Assembly (NCBI GenBank): GCA_947497245.1
Contig: CANMFO010000001.1
Span: 1,488,001-1,552,000, forward strand
DNA: 64,000 nt
Direction of reading: 5' to 3'
DNA from: an uncultured Flavobacteriaceae bacterium
GTDB taxonomy: Bacteria > Bacteroidota > Bacteroidia > Flavobacteriales > Flavobacteriaceae
Numbering within the stretch: the first letter of the stretch is position 1; every line of letters begins with the position of its first letter. Below, one piece after another: positions 1 through 9,184 of this stretch. The notes beneath the pieces are model-generated. The model had not been told where the DNA came from. It was given only the letters and a program-made list of their open reading frames with translations, and searched no databases. Both the position numbers and the translations under genes were made by a program.

Positions 1-783
1 CTACGTTTTCCAGGCCCAATCATTCCAAAGGTCTGGACAAAAGAAGAACACTGTAAAATTAGAGCAGGTGGGCAAAAGGGAATGATTTTCTCGACTATCC
101 ATGGAATTCCTCTTTAAACATCCAAAAACTCGTCTATCGGCCTTATTATTGCGATGTATTGGATCTAGGAAGATTCGACATATCCACGGAAAATCCGACC
201 AACGCCCGGGACGATCCGAGGCATTCCCCTGCCCTTGGTCAAATGCGGAAAGAGCACCGTCATTCCCAAAAAGGGCGAAATGGACATTTGGGCCGCTCAA
301 AAGAATCGGGGTGGCCGTCGGCAGAACGCCTTGATCACAGCCTCACCCCTCTTGGGACAATAAACCAAAACTTGGCCCCGTATGGAAATCAGCTTTTGGT
401 ATTTTATGACAATCTTTCAGTTTACCACCCGATCAGACAACAACAAAAGTGCATTTCATCTATAATATTGACCTTTTCACAACATTTTTGGGGATATGTA
501 GTTGTACTCTTAGAGGGTTCAGCAAATGGATGGATTTTCGATGAAAGGAGGATTAACTCCGCCAAAATTCACAATAAATGAATTTGAAATGTTAAAAAAA
601 AGTGCATCTCATCGAATAAATGTGTTGTTCATGGTCCAAAATATTTTGCTGTGCGTAATTTATCGAACCAAATCGTCGATGATACGTAGTTCATCTAAAA
701 ATAAGCAGTTTTCAACCTAGTTTTTATCTTGTTTAGCAAAGTTTTTAGTAACCCAAAAAAGCAATTGAAATAAAAGCCTACTT
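1..783. other. left-edge stretch without a recognisable gene
   Basis: I see no recognisable protein here. Plus-strand frame 2 is open from the window edge to a TGA near base 85, and frame 1 stays open to about base 117, so the tail of a gene cut by the edge is possible but cannot be identified. The minus-strand frame over 1..300 has no recognisable motif. The last 60 bases before the lipoprotein gene at 784 are AT-rich and hold a weak TATCTTG (725-731) that could serve as a promoter -7 box, without a convincing -33 partner. Confidence 0.5.
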
Positions 784-2403
784 ATGAAATTTCCCCACAT
801 CAAAGTCGTTCCGATGACGATATTTGCTTTTGTCTTTCTATTGAGTTTTTCCTGTTCCAAAGATTCCGATCTGCTTTCCGAGTATGCCCTTGCCGATGAC
901 GCTGGGGATTTGGTAATCAATACGTATTTGGTCGACGATCGCTATACCACCTATGCGGACAGCAGCATCATTCTCGACGTATTGTCCAATGACATTTTCA
1001 CAGATGAGGAAAACGTCAAAATAGTGGAAACCTCCCCTCCAATCAATGGAGAGGTTATCATCATAGAGAACAAGACCTTGTTGTATATCCCCGAACAGGC
1101 CGCCGCGCCCGAGGAAAATGGCCCGGAGGAAACGCCCGCTCCGGATCCCGTACCCGAGGAAACACCGGCGCCCGAAGAGACCCCGGAAGCGGAGACGGAC
1201 ACCTTTACCTATACCACGGAAGTGTCCAATGAGGACGAAACGGTCACTACGGAGACGGCAACGGTTACGGTGGAAGTGGTGCCCCCATCGGATAACGGTG
1301 AACAGGACGTATCGGGGCTCAAAACCGTAGCGGAGTTCAAGGCCGATTTTGATGCCTACTGGAGTGCGGAGGAAAAGGGATGGTATACCGCTATCTCGAC
1401 CAGTGGAAATGAGGGGGATATATACTACCTGGATGGTATCCAGGCTCTGGTGACCATGTTTCAGGCCACGGGGGATACGGATTATATGGACGATGCCATC
1501 CGGCTCATAAAGAATATCATGGCCACTGCAAAGCCGTCGAGTAGCTTGCCCCAGTACCGGGGATACAACGACAGCTATCTTTCTTGGCATAGTAATTCCA
1601 GTACCAGTGTCACCGGCCAAGGCCTTTCTGGGGATGGTGGCCAGGCTCCCCTATATGAAACCCGGGGTTTCCAGCACGTTGCAAAATTGCTATGGGTACT
1701 CTACGAAAGTCCCAATCTGAGGGCAAGCAGGTATCAGTCCGATTATCAGGCGATTTTGGATTTCGTAGAAACGCACATTTGGGAAAAGTGGTTCAGCAGG
1801 GACGATTGGGTTCCGTACCGACTTAGTATAGACGGAACTGCCGGATGGGCCAGAATAGGTTTCTTTCTTCATAAAATTACAGGGGATTCCAAATACAGAC
1901 TGGTCTTTGATCGATTCAATACCAATATGAACTACGGAACCAGTGCTAAATCCATGCGGGAGATACTCAAAAGCAACAGCGCCAATTCAAGTGGTTATCA
2001 ATGGACCCTGCTCTGGTCGGGCAACAGTTACGAAGGAAGCAGTGTTACCGATTTGGACCATTCGAACCGAGCGGTCCTGCTTATGGTCGACGCGCACGAA
2101 TTTGGGGATTATTGGACCGATTCCGATATGAACAAACTGGTGAACACCTGGAATGTGTTCTGGCCTTCGGGCGATGGATCATCTATGAAGAAGTTCCTTG
2201 ATGGCACTGGAGGGAACGACGGTGCGCTGGTCGAGCCGGGGTGGATAAAATTGGGAAGGTTCAACAAAGCGCTTCAAACAAGATTGGAAACAAGGAACCT
2301 GCACTATGCTATCTACGATCAAGTGGTCTGTCTTAACTATGCCGAACTGGCATATAACAGGGCGTATATGGGCGGTACCATTGTTTATCCGGAGAATCGA
2401 TAA
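784..2403 (+). CDS. lipoprotein with Ig-like domain, PE-rich linker and helical catalytic-like domain
   Basis: A 539-residue predicted lipoprotein. The N-terminus is a type II signal peptide ending in a lipobox with Cys24 (LSFSC). Residues about 40-105 look like a cadherin/Ig-type repeat (ILDVLSNDIF, tandem-95-like). Residues about 106-140 form a low-complexity Glu/Pro/Ala linker with repeated PEETPAPE units. From about residue 180 the chain is helix-rich with repeated Trp, Tyr and Asp/His residues (YYLDGIQALV, WARIGFFLH, DLDHSNRAVLLM), the look of an alpha/alpha toroid as in polysaccharide lyases and some glycosidases. I cannot assign a family or catalytic residues. It sits next to, and convergent with, the polysaccharide locus, so a surface enzyme acting on that polymer is an inference. 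The ATG start is supported by the signal peptide. Confidence 0.75.
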   Translation: MKFPHIKVVPMTIFAFVFLLSFSCSKDSDLLSEYALADDAGDLVINTYLVDDRYTTYADSSIILDVLSNDIFTDEENVKIVETSPPINGEVIIIENKTLLYIPEQAAAPEENGPEETPAPDPVPEETPAPEETPEAETDTFTYTTEVSNEDETVTTETATVTVEVVPPSDNGEQDVSGLKTVAEFKADFDAYWSAEEKGWYTAISTSGNEGDIYYLDGIQALVTMFQATGDTDYMDDAIRLIKNIMATAKPSSSLPQYRGYNDSYLSWHSNSSTSVTGQGLSGDGGQAPLYETRGFQHVAKLLWVLYESPNLRASRYQSDYQAILDFVETHIWEKWFSRDDWVPYRLSIDGTAGWARIGFFLHKITGDSKYRLVFDRFNTNMNYGTSAKSMREILKSNSANSSGYQWTLLWSGNSYEGSSVTDLDHSNRAVLLMVDAHEFGDYWTDSDMNKLVNTWNVFWPSGDGSSMKKFLDGTGGNDGALVEPGWIKLGRFNKALQTRLETRNLHYAIYDQVVCLNYAELAYNRAYMGGTIVYPENR

Positions 2404-2425
2404 ACAAAAAGAAATCTTGATCTTT

Positions 2426-2487
2426 CAAAGTGCGGTCCCGAAATGGTGCGCGAAAAGCGCAAAATTCCATTTGGGGACCGCACTTTG
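2426..2487. terminator. long stem-loop between convergent genes
   Basis: Left arm CAAAGTGCGGTCCC (2426-2439) pairs perfectly with 2474-2487. After one mismatch (2440/2473) the stem continues for six pairs (2441-2446 with 2067-type arm 2467-2472), and an inner hairpin TGCGC/GCGCA caps it. It lies between the lipoprotein gene (+) and the GT2 gene (-). The right flank reads GGGTTTTGTTG and the left flank is A-rich, so it can end transcription from both sides. It is longer than needed for a simple terminator. Confidence 0.75.
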
Positions 2488-2544
2488 GGTTTTGTTGCCC
2501 GGGCTTGTGGCGCATGCCCTTCAACCCAGAATGAAACTAAGTGC

Positions 2545-3423
2545 TCATTGGTTTTTTCCCGAAAACTTGGCCTTTATCCGAAGTAGAAAAAATTGCAGGA
2601 CCTCACCAAGCCCCAGGAATCCAGAATGTCTGCGATAAATTATGCCCATTCGCCTTAAATCGAATTTGGCAAACGAATTCAGCATGGAGTTCAGAATGAG
2701 GTTTTTATAATATTTGCGTTCCTCCGGCCGTGACACATCGGTGGTATCCACATTGTAGACATGGGTCTTATAAATATTGGGCAGCTTGTGCATCACCCTG
2801 TTCTCGGCGTCCTGCACATAAAAGGAAAGTACCTGGTCGATGGTCCATATGCGGTTTTTTCGCCCCAAACGTTCCCACATATCCAGATCCGGACCATGTG
2901 TTATGTCCTGTCGAAATGGTCCCACGGCCAGCAAGGAATTTTTTTTCACGCAGGTACAGGAACTGTTAAAGACGTCATCGCCCCGTTCATTGAATGTCTT
3001 GAAATAGTCTTCGATTTCCCCGTCCTCGCTGGGCAGGAACTCTTTTATGATGGTATCCGTTTTCTTGTTCTTAAGGGCATATCCTGTGCCCACTACCCCG
3101 ATGTACGGATGTTTTTCGATCACCTCGTGCACCTTGGATAGAAAATCGGGATGCCATAGGTCGTCCCCGTCCAAAAAAGCCACCCAATCGTATCCAGCCT
3201 TTTCTATGCCTGCATTTCTGGCACTGGATTCCCCACCATTTTGCTTGTTGACCAAAACGATCCGAGGGTCATTCATTTCGAGGACCTTTTTTTTGCTGTC
3301 ATCGGTAGATCCGTCATTGACGACCACTACTTCAAAATGGGGGTAGGTCTGGGCCAGCACGGAGCCGATGGTATCCTGAATGCTCTGTTCCTTATTGTAC
3401 AATGGGATTACGACGGAAAACAT
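2545..3423 (-). CDS. glycosyltransferase family 2
   Basis: A 292-residue GT-A fold glycosyltransferase, probably adding one sugar of a surface polysaccharide repeat on the cytoplasmic face of the inner membrane. The N-terminus starts directly with the family signature FSVVIPLYNKEQSI, followed by VVVNDGSTDDS (nucleotide-sugar binding) and the metal-binding DGDD at about residues 88-91 inside FLDGDDLWHPDFL. No transmembrane segments are evident, and length is normal for a GT2. It is the last gene of the leftward block, 45 bases after the flippase gene. Donor and acceptor cannot be read from sequence. Confidence 0.9.
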   Translation of the reverse strand: MFSVVIPLYNKEQSIQDTIGSVLAQTYPHFEVVVVNDGSTDDSKKKVLEMNDPRIVLVNKQNGGESSARNAGIEKAGYDWVAFLDGDDLWHPDFLSKVHEVIEKHPYIGVVGTGYALKNKKTDTIIKEFLPSEDGEIEDYFKTFNERGDDVFNSSCTCVKKNSLLAVGPFRQDITHGPDLDMWERLGRKNRIWTIDQVLSFYVQDAENRVMHKLPNIYKTHVYNVDTTDVSRPEERKYYKNLILNSMLNSFAKFDLRRMGIIYRRHSGFLGLGEVLQFFLLRIKAKFSGKNQ

Positions 3424-3468
3424 AAATTTGCAATTAGAGGGTTGTTATGGAAAGTAGGCTGCGCCTTT

Positions 3469-4761
3469 TTACTTCCGTAATTTCTTGATAATTTCGACAA
3501 TCGGGTCAAAATCGGATTTTTTAAAATGTACGATCGTCTTGACCGGTATGTCCACTTCCTTGCTATAAAAGTGCAAAAATACAAAAGCCGCAAACGAATA
3601 GCTGATGGTGGAAGCTATGGCGGCCCCGTCCGCTCCGTATTTTGGAATCAAGTACATATTGCACAGCACATTTACGGGCAGGGCCATGGTCATGGCCTTT
3701 AGGGTGATCCAGGGCTTTCCCTTTCCCGCCAGATCCGTCGACATCACCTTGTAAAATGTGAGCAAGAGAATTCCCGGCAACAAGATTTTAAGCACGCTGA
3801 CACTCCCCCTGAACGCTTCCCCGTACATCCCCACAATCAAAAACTCAGAAAGGACGAACAGAACCAGGGACGCCAATCCGATGACCACCAAAGACAGTCG
3901 TAACAGCTGGGTGACCTTAAGGGAAAACACTTTGTCATCCTTGGCCACCGCACTTCGCTGCATGACCACATGACTAAATATCAATGGTATTTGCCACAGG
4001 TATTCCGTGATTCCCATTCCTTTGGTATATATACCTACCTCGTAGGGTATACTCAGGAAATCGAGTAATATGATATCGATCCGGTAGTTCAATAATATCA
4101 CAAATATGTTCAGGGCGTATATGCTGCCCAATCCGAGCATTCTTTTGATAACCCCCCATTCGACATGGAAACTGAATGCGTTCACTGCATTGGTCTTATA
4201 GAACAGTGCAACGGCCATAAGAAGCGGTCCCCCTATTGAAGCGATCAACACGCCTTCAATGTCCATCATCAACAACAGTAAAAAAGTGGCCGTTAAGACT
4301 ACGGTGATCAATTTGGGTACCCAGTAGAGTTTATTGAAAAACCCAATGTCTCCTTTTGCCAAATAGATTCCCGAAAAATAATCCGAAAACAGGGTCAGGG
4401 GTATGGGTATCAACACCAAAAGTACATAGTATATATTGTCTCCAGATTTACTAAAATACGTTAGAAGTAAATAGCAGGTGACCGCGCCGATAACGGATGT
4501 GAACATCCAAATCTGGGTGATTCCGGCACGTATCTGCTTTTCACTCAGTATTTTTCGGCCCAATAGGTAGGTGGTGGCCTCACTGATGCCCAAGCCCCCA
4601 AAACTCATGAACAGCACCGGATAGACCGTCAGGGCGGCAATTACTCCATTTTTTTCGGGTCCGAGTGCCCGTGCAATGATAATTGAACTGGCGACCCCGG
4701 AAAGAATCGCAATCATATTGCCAGTACCCACTTTTTTAATGTCCTTTAGGAAAGATGCCAT
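3469..4761 (-). CDS. Wzx-type polysaccharide flippase
   Basis: A 430-residue integral membrane protein with about 12-14 hydrophobic segments and a positively charged C-terminus. It fits the oligosaccharidyl-lipid flippase branch of the MVF/MATE superfamily, which moves undecaprenyl-linked repeat units across the inner membrane. The N-terminal pattern, with a short cytoplasmic start, a first segment containing IAILSGVASSIIIARALGP and the motif LGPEKNGVIAALTVYP, is typical of RfbX/Wzx proteins. Its place beside a Wzy-like polymerase, several glycosyltransferases and an initiating sugar transferase indicates a Wzx/Wzy-dependent pathway. The exact substrate is unknown. Confidence 0.88.
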   Translation of the reverse strand: MASFLKDIKKVGTGNMIAILSGVASSIIIARALGPEKNGVIAALTVYPVLFMSFGGLGISEATTYLLGRKILSEKQIRAGITQIWMFTSVIGAVTCYLLLTYFSKSGDNIYYVLLVLIPIPLTLFSDYFSGIYLAKGDIGFFNKLYWVPKLITVVLTATFLLLLMMDIEGVLIASIGGPLLMAVALFYKTNAVNAFSFHVEWGVIKRMLGLGSIYALNIFVILLNYRIDIILLDFLSIPYEVGIYTKGMGITEYLWQIPLIFSHVVMQRSAVAKDDKVFSLKVTQLLRLSLVVIGLASLVLFVLSEFLIVGMYGEAFRGSVSVLKILLPGILLLTFYKVMSTDLAGKGKPWITLKAMTMALPVNVLCNMYLIPKYGADGAAIASTISYSFAAFVFLHFYSKEVDIPVKTIVHFKKSDFDPIVEIIKKLRK

Positions 4762-4875
4762 AGGGTCTTCAACGCGAAACGGTTAGTGCTTATCAAGGAT
4801 TACGATCAAGTAATTCATACAAATTGGTTCAAAAAGAAATCAGGGACAACAGGGCCCCGGAAAATTTGAAATCAT

Positions 4876-5679
4876 TTACTTAAGAACGTCGATAGATCCC
4901 TTTTGTTGTGTAGGTTTTGGAGTGATTTTTTTATCAAAATTTTCGTCGTTGTTAATGAATACCAGGTTATCGTTACTGTTAAAATATGAAAAATCGAACT
5001 TGCTTATGGCATTGAAAAAATTTCGGGAACTGCCTTTACGCGTCCGATCGTGCAATTCGATGATGATGCAGCGGGCCTTGGGAATCCAACTCTGGTAATT
5101 ATCTTCGAAAAGTTCCTTTTCGGCTCCTTCCACATCGATCTTTACCACATCGATCGTTTGCAGTTCGTACCAGTCCATGATTTCGGGAACGGTCACTGTC
5201 TTAGCGGTTCCCTTGATTTCTCCTTCCTTGGCCGGATGCTTCTCGGACGTCATGAACCCCCATGCACCAAAACCTTTATCGACCACGTGGATAAGCTGGT
5301 CCCCCTTATTTGAAATTGCCCGATTCAGGGGCAATACATTTTTATACGCCGCCGTATTTTGTACCAAAACATCAAAATTTTCACTTTCAGGTTCCACGGA
5401 GATGATTCTTGCCGCCGGGTACCTGTTGGCAAAGTACACCGCGGTCAAACCCACATTGGCCCCAATGTCAAGAATCGTATTGGGAGGAAAGTCCAGCGGT
5501 ATGTCATATTCACCAAAAAGGAAAATGTCGTGGAATGTGGGAACATCACTTGTTTTGTTCCGTAGCCTAATGGGATGTAAAAGGCCTGGGACCGATAATT
5601 TTTGGGTACGTCCCCGCCTAACCTTTGAATATACCCAAATACCACCTAGCCCGTAGCTCTTAAAATAGTTACGTATCAT
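4876..5679 (-). CDS. FkbM family methyltransferase
   Basis: A 267-residue SAM-dependent methyltransferase of the FkbM type, which usually O-methylates sugars in surface glycans. Motif I is ILDIGANVGLTAVYFANRY, followed by SVEPESENFDVL for the ribose-binding acidic residue and the FkbM signature VVKIDVEGAEKELF near the C-terminal third. The open frame can also begin at a TTG two codons upstream (5685), but the ATG at 5679 gives the usual start. It lies 114 bases downstream of the flippase start in a leftward block of glycan genes, consistent with methylation of the repeat unit. The position methylated is not predictable. Confidence 0.88.
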   Translation of the reverse strand: MIRNYFKSYGLGGIWVYSKVRRGRTQKLSVPGLLHPIRLRNKTSDVPTFHDIFLFGEYDIPLDFPPNTILDIGANVGLTAVYFANRYPAARIISVEPESENFDVLVQNTAAYKNVLPLNRAISNKGDQLIHVVDKGFGAWGFMTSEKHPAKEGEIKGTAKTVTVPEIMDWYELQTIDVVKIDVEGAEKELFEDNYQSWIPKARCIIIELHDRTRKGSSRNFFNAISKFDFSYFNSNDNLVFINNDENFDKKITPKPTQQKGSIDVLK

Positions 5680-5808
5680 AAGCAAAAAGTTCGTAGTTCA
5701 AAATTTGGGAAAATTAATTCCCAAACTGCCTTGGGGGCTTTCTATTTGTAATGTGCTTGCACAAAACTTATGGTTAAATTACAAATATCGTCACGAACCA
5801 CAACCCTT

Positions 5809-6945
5809 TTAGGACAATTTATTGTCCTGGGCCAAAAAGGAAAGGATACTCTTTGCCCGTTCCGTGATATCAAATCTCTTGGAATGCGCCATCGCATTGT
5901 CGGACATGGTCTTGAGCTTCTCCCCGTCCTCCACGATTTCAGCAAGGGCCCTACCAATGGCCGAGGCATCCAAGGGATCGACCAAGATAGAAAAGGAAGG
6001 ATCGCACTGTACCCTGATCTCGGGGATATCGGAGGATACTATCGGCAACCCGCAGGCCATGGCCTCAACAATCGCATTGCAAGATCCCTCATGGAGGGTC
6101 GGCAGACAAAACACATCGCAGGCCGATAAAAGTTCCGGGACCATCTCGGAAGGAACCCTGTCATTAAAAACAATTTTGCTGCTATGGAGTTCCTCTTCCC
6201 CACTGCCCACATATACCAAGCCAATATCACTGTCTATGCCTTCCGCGGCCTCCAACAATTTCTTGGGGCCCTTGTCCTCACAAAACCTGCCCACAAAAAC
6301 AACCAATTTTTTATCCAGGGGGAGCCCGTGTTTTTTCCTCATTTCGGACTTGTCCCTTTGAAAGAAGGCATTGAAATTTACCCCGTTCGGTCTAACGACA
6401 ATCTTGTCATCACTTATGCCCAAGGACAGTAATTTGTCCTTGATCTGTGGCGAGACCGCCACAAAACCGGCTATTTTCGCGATTGTCCTATTGTAAAAAT
6501 CCGGTTTGTAATAGGCTCGCCTAACATCAATGTGGTAGTACTCCCCGATGGCGGCATATATGGGTTTGTTGTAAGCGGCCAAAGCGCCTATCGCAATAAA
6601 GGTATTGGTGAAGAAATGGGCATAGATCACATCGAACTCTATATTGTTTTCCTCGACCACCTTCCTAACAGCATTTATTTGGAACCTTTCGCCCAAATGG
6701 TAGGTGTTCAGCCCAAAGAACGATCTTGCGGATGTCGACAGGTACTTGGGCCGGTATACTTTCGCCAATTCCTCTCCGTAGTCGTATTTTTTTGTGGATA
6801 TTTTTTTTGGAATGAGATAGGTGGGGCGAATAACGGTGACCTCATGCCCCAATTTTGCGAATTGTTGTATCAATTGATACACAAAAGTACCATGGGCAGG
6901 TAGTTTTTCGGTCGGATAGTTGTTTGATACCACTAATATTTTCAT
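5809..6945 (-). CDS. glycosyltransferase family 4
   Basis: A 378-residue GT-B enzyme. The N-terminal half opens with KILVVSNNYPTEKLPAHGTFVYQL, an acceptor-side Rossmann start with the usual glycine-loop region. The C-terminal half has VVFVGRFCEDKGPKKLLEA and the GT4 donor-site signature HEGSCNAIVEAMACGLPIVSS with the conserved E-x7-E pair. It is a retaining sugar-nucleotide-dependent transferase acting on a lipid-linked glycan. Its ATG overlaps the stop of the upstream polymerase gene by four bases (ATGA), so the two are translationally coupled. The donor is unknown. Confidence 0.92.
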   Translation of the reverse strand: MKILVVSNNYPTEKLPAHGTFVYQLIQQFAKLGHEVTVIRPTYLIPKKISTKKYDYGEELAKVYRPKYLSTSARSFFGLNTYHLGERFQINAVRKVVEENNIEFDVIYAHFFTNTFIAIGALAAYNKPIYAAIGEYYHIDVRRAYYKPDFYNRTIAKIAGFVAVSPQIKDKLLSLGISDDKIVVRPNGVNFNAFFQRDKSEMRKKHGLPLDKKLVVFVGRFCEDKGPKKLLEAAEGIDSDIGLVYVGSGEEELHSSKIVFNDRVPSEMVPELLSACDVFCLPTLHEGSCNAIVEAMACGLPIVSSDIPEIRVQCDPSFSILVDPLDASAIGRALAEIVEDGEKLKTMSDNAMAHSKRFDITERAKSILSFLAQDNKLS

Positions 6946-8138
6946 TGTTCTAAACTTGATATTTCTTTATTTTCGTTGTTTTGCTCCAATAAAAGATAAC
7001 CTATCAGCATACCGAAGAACAGCCAAAAGAAAATAATCCCTATTCCTCCTCCGGCTTTTGCCATGTTCAACAAGACCACGGTAAAAATGACCAGAAACAG
7101 TACGGCCCCGGTTTGCCTAAACTTTTTGAACAGACCTATCCCAAGCCTTAGGATAAATACCATATAAAAGATAAACCCTATGATTCCGGTAGACATGAAT
7201 ACATATAAAAAAACGCTATGGGGCTCAATATATTTTCCGCTGTATTTGAGCATTTCCGGCAGCACTCCCGGAAGCCCGACCCCAAATACATAGTTGTCCT
7301 CTATGACCCGGAATGCGGCGTTCCACAATTTGTTCCTTCCGGTGTCACCTTGGGAAATAGAACGTTCTATCCTTTGCCTAAATTCGGGATCCGTGGTCAT
7401 AATGAACTGAAACAGGTACAGGGCGAAGAACACCCCGAGTACGGCCAAGGCCACTTTCTTTACATAGTTCATCTTTATATAAACGACCAGAATTATAAGT
7501 CCCAAAAACAAGGACAGCAAGGCGCCCCTTGATCCGGAAAGGATCAGAAGGTTCAACAGGGCGAAAGCCACCGCGGGGCCCACTAGAATTTTTACGATCG
7601 TCAACCTACCATTGATCATTTTAGAGACCAGGATCAGAAAGGACATGGTGGCCTTCATACCCAGAACGTTTGGGTTTTCACCAAACAAAAACAGCCTCCC
7701 TACCTTATAGGTAGCACCAATACCCCCCAGTTGCAGGAGGTACATGAGTACCACACTGGCCACAAAGGAATTGAGCGCTCCGGACAAAAGTGCCTTGTCC
7801 TTGGAGATATGCGCGGCGATCAGTACCATTAAAAAGATGAGCTGCACCACCCTTAGGCTAATGGTCTCCAATAGGTTCTTTGCATAACCACTATTTATGG
7901 CCGTAGAGACGATGCCCACTAAAATGAACAAGATCAAGGGAACCAAATACGGCTTTAGTTTTGAAAAGTTGAGATCGGAACGTAGAAAGGGTACCCATGA
8001 CAAAATGTAAAGTATCGTTGCCATATAGGTAATGGATATACTGGTCCCTATGCCAAAAGGATCCCAATTTTCAAAAGTCACTGAAAATACCAGGATATAG
8101 AGACAATACTTATTTACCTTTTGTAAAAATTCTATCAT
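6942..8138 (-). CDS. O-antigen polymerase/ligase family membrane protein (Wzy-like)
   Basis: A 398-residue polytopic membrane protein with about 10-12 hydrophobic segments. The region GSRGALLSLFLGLIILVVYI followed by a long periplasmic loop and GRNKLWNAAFRVIEDN with FGVGLPG matches the Wzy_C/O-antigen ligase family. Such proteins polymerise repeat units or ligate them to an acceptor on the periplasmic face. Four-base overlaps with both neighbours (ATP-grasp gene upstream, GT4 gene downstream) place it in the middle of a tightly coupled three-gene unit. Because the locus also encodes a flippase and an initiating transferase, polymerase is the more likely role, but sequence does not separate polymerase from ligase. 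Confidence 0.85.
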   Translation of the reverse strand: MIEFLQKVNKYCLYILVFSVTFENWDPFGIGTSISITYMATILYILSWVPFLRSDLNFSKLKPYLVPLILFILVGIVSTAINSGYAKNLLETISLRVVQLIFLMVLIAAHISKDKALLSGALNSFVASVVLMYLLQLGGIGATYKVGRLFLFGENPNVLGMKATMSFLILVSKMINGRLTIVKILVGPAVAFALLNLLILSGSRGALLSLFLGLIILVVYIKMNYVKKVALAVLGVFFALYLFQFIMTTDPEFRQRIERSISQGDTGRNKLWNAAFRVIEDNYVFGVGLPGVLPEMLKYSGKYIEPHSVFLYVFMSTGIIGFIFYMVFILRLGIGLFKKFRQTGAVLFLVIFTVVLLNMAKAGGGIGIIFFWLFFGMLIGYLLLEQNNENKEISSLEQ

Positions 8139-9151
8139 TCAGTGGTGTTCAATAAGTCTTCAATGATCCAATCTTGGGTCGTTACCTTCTCTTCATGCCA
8201 TTCCAAATTGGAGTCCCAATATCCAGGGCAGGGATAGTACACTTTTTTGTTGTACCCATAGGACACCTCAACAATTTTGGGTTTCCTTTCCCCATCGTAG
8301 ATAAAATCGTACGACAATGACTGGCATTTTAGCCTTTTGCTTACGGCAAAGGCTATCCTTACACATTCCATATCGAACAGTTCGCGTTCGTAGAAGAACG
8401 TACCACTTCCGGAGGCCCGGAAATCGTTCTCCCGAACCATACGTTTTAGTCCAATGGCCCTGTTGCCAATTACGATTATGCGTTGATCATAGTCATTGTC
8501 GGGTAGAAATTCCTGAAAATATATATATCCTTTTTCAACGGTGCTCATGTTTTTGAAGGGATCTCCGATAAACAAGCGCACGAATCCTTTTATCACTCCC
8601 AAGAATGGTTCTTTCCCAATTTGGTACAACCGAATCCGTTCTTTAAAGATCGCAAACATGTCCAAGGTGGGGAACCCTTTCCCAAAAGCCTTTTTCACCA
8701 ACCTCCTGGCGTGCGACCTACTCTTGGCCAACATTACATTGTTCGACCCCGCACCTTTGCGCAACTTAAATACCTGCGGAAAGGTGGTTTTGTCGACCCA
8801 TTCCAGTGCCGTTTTCTTGTCGTAAAACACAAAGGTCCTTACTATCGGTGCATCGATTGCCTCCAATAGATATTTTTGCGCCAGCTTGTCGTCAAAATGC
8901 CATAGGGTATCCGGGTTTGGAAACAACTTGATTTCCGTATTGGCCAGGGCCTGCATCAAATGCTTGGCCAATATCTGATCTCGGTAGTCGACATTGTCCG
9001 CATGCCAGAGCAGGGCCGTGCAGCCATTCAATTGGTCAATGATATCGTTGTCATAGACCGATACCAGTTTATGGGGTACATTGTTCCTTTCACAATAGGC
9101 CTTCCAATCGTGGCTAAAGTCATCTTTTGCTCCCAGGTGTATGGCTATCAC
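8135..9151 (-). CDS. ATP-grasp ligase-like protein in polysaccharide locus
   Basis: A 338-residue protein of the ATP-grasp superfamily (RimK/carbamoyl-phosphate-type fold), enzymes that join a carboxylate to an amine or thiol through an acyl phosphate. Visible features are FPQVFKLRKGAGSNNV for the ATP-binding lysine and glycine loop, YFQEFLPDNDYDQRIIVIGN, and LSYDFIYDGERKPKIVEVSYG with acidic metal ligands. The N-terminal 100 residues form a pre-ATP-grasp alpha/beta domain. The start is GTG at 9151 with no ATG nearby, and the stop overlaps the polymerase start. Amide modification of a uronic acid, or attachment of an amino acid to the repeat unit, is a reasonable inference. The substrate is unknown. 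Confidence 0.8.
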   Translation of the reverse strand: MIAIHLGAKDDFSHDWKAYCERNNVPHKLVSVYDNDIIDQLNGCTALLWHADNVDYRDQILAKHLMQALANTEIKLFPNPDTLWHFDDKLAQKYLLEAIDAPIVRTFVFYDKKTALEWVDKTTFPQVFKLRKGAGSNNVMLAKSRSHARRLVKKAFGKGFPTLDMFAIFKERIRLYQIGKEPFLGVIKGFVRLFIGDPFKNMSTVEKGYIYFQEFLPDNDYDQRIIVIGNRAIGLKRMVRENDFRASGSGTFFYERELFDMECVRIAFAVSKRLKCQSLSYDFIYDGERKPKIVEVSYGYNKKVYYPCPGYWDSNLEWHEEKVTTQDWIIEDLLNTTE

Positions 9152-9176
9152 AATGTTCTGTTTATATTAGACATTT

Positions 9177-9184
9177 CAAAAGTA
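9177..9184 (-). promoter_or_regulatory. candidate Bacteroidota -7 box for the ATP-grasp/polymerase/GT4 unit
   Basis: On the minus strand this reads TACTTTTG, a full match to the TAnnTTTG box of the Bacteroidota housekeeping sigma factor, 25 bases before the GTG start. No good TTTG -33 element is seen at the usual distance, so the call is tentative. Confidence 0.35.

Noticed and set aside
1-300. Minus-strand open frame of 99 codons at the left edge
   Set aside because: No family motif, biased composition and no promoter or start context; likely chance.
838-1620. 260-codon minus-strand frame opposite the lipoprotein gene
   Set aside because: Antisense shadow of a gene with a clear signal peptide and domain pattern on the plus strand.
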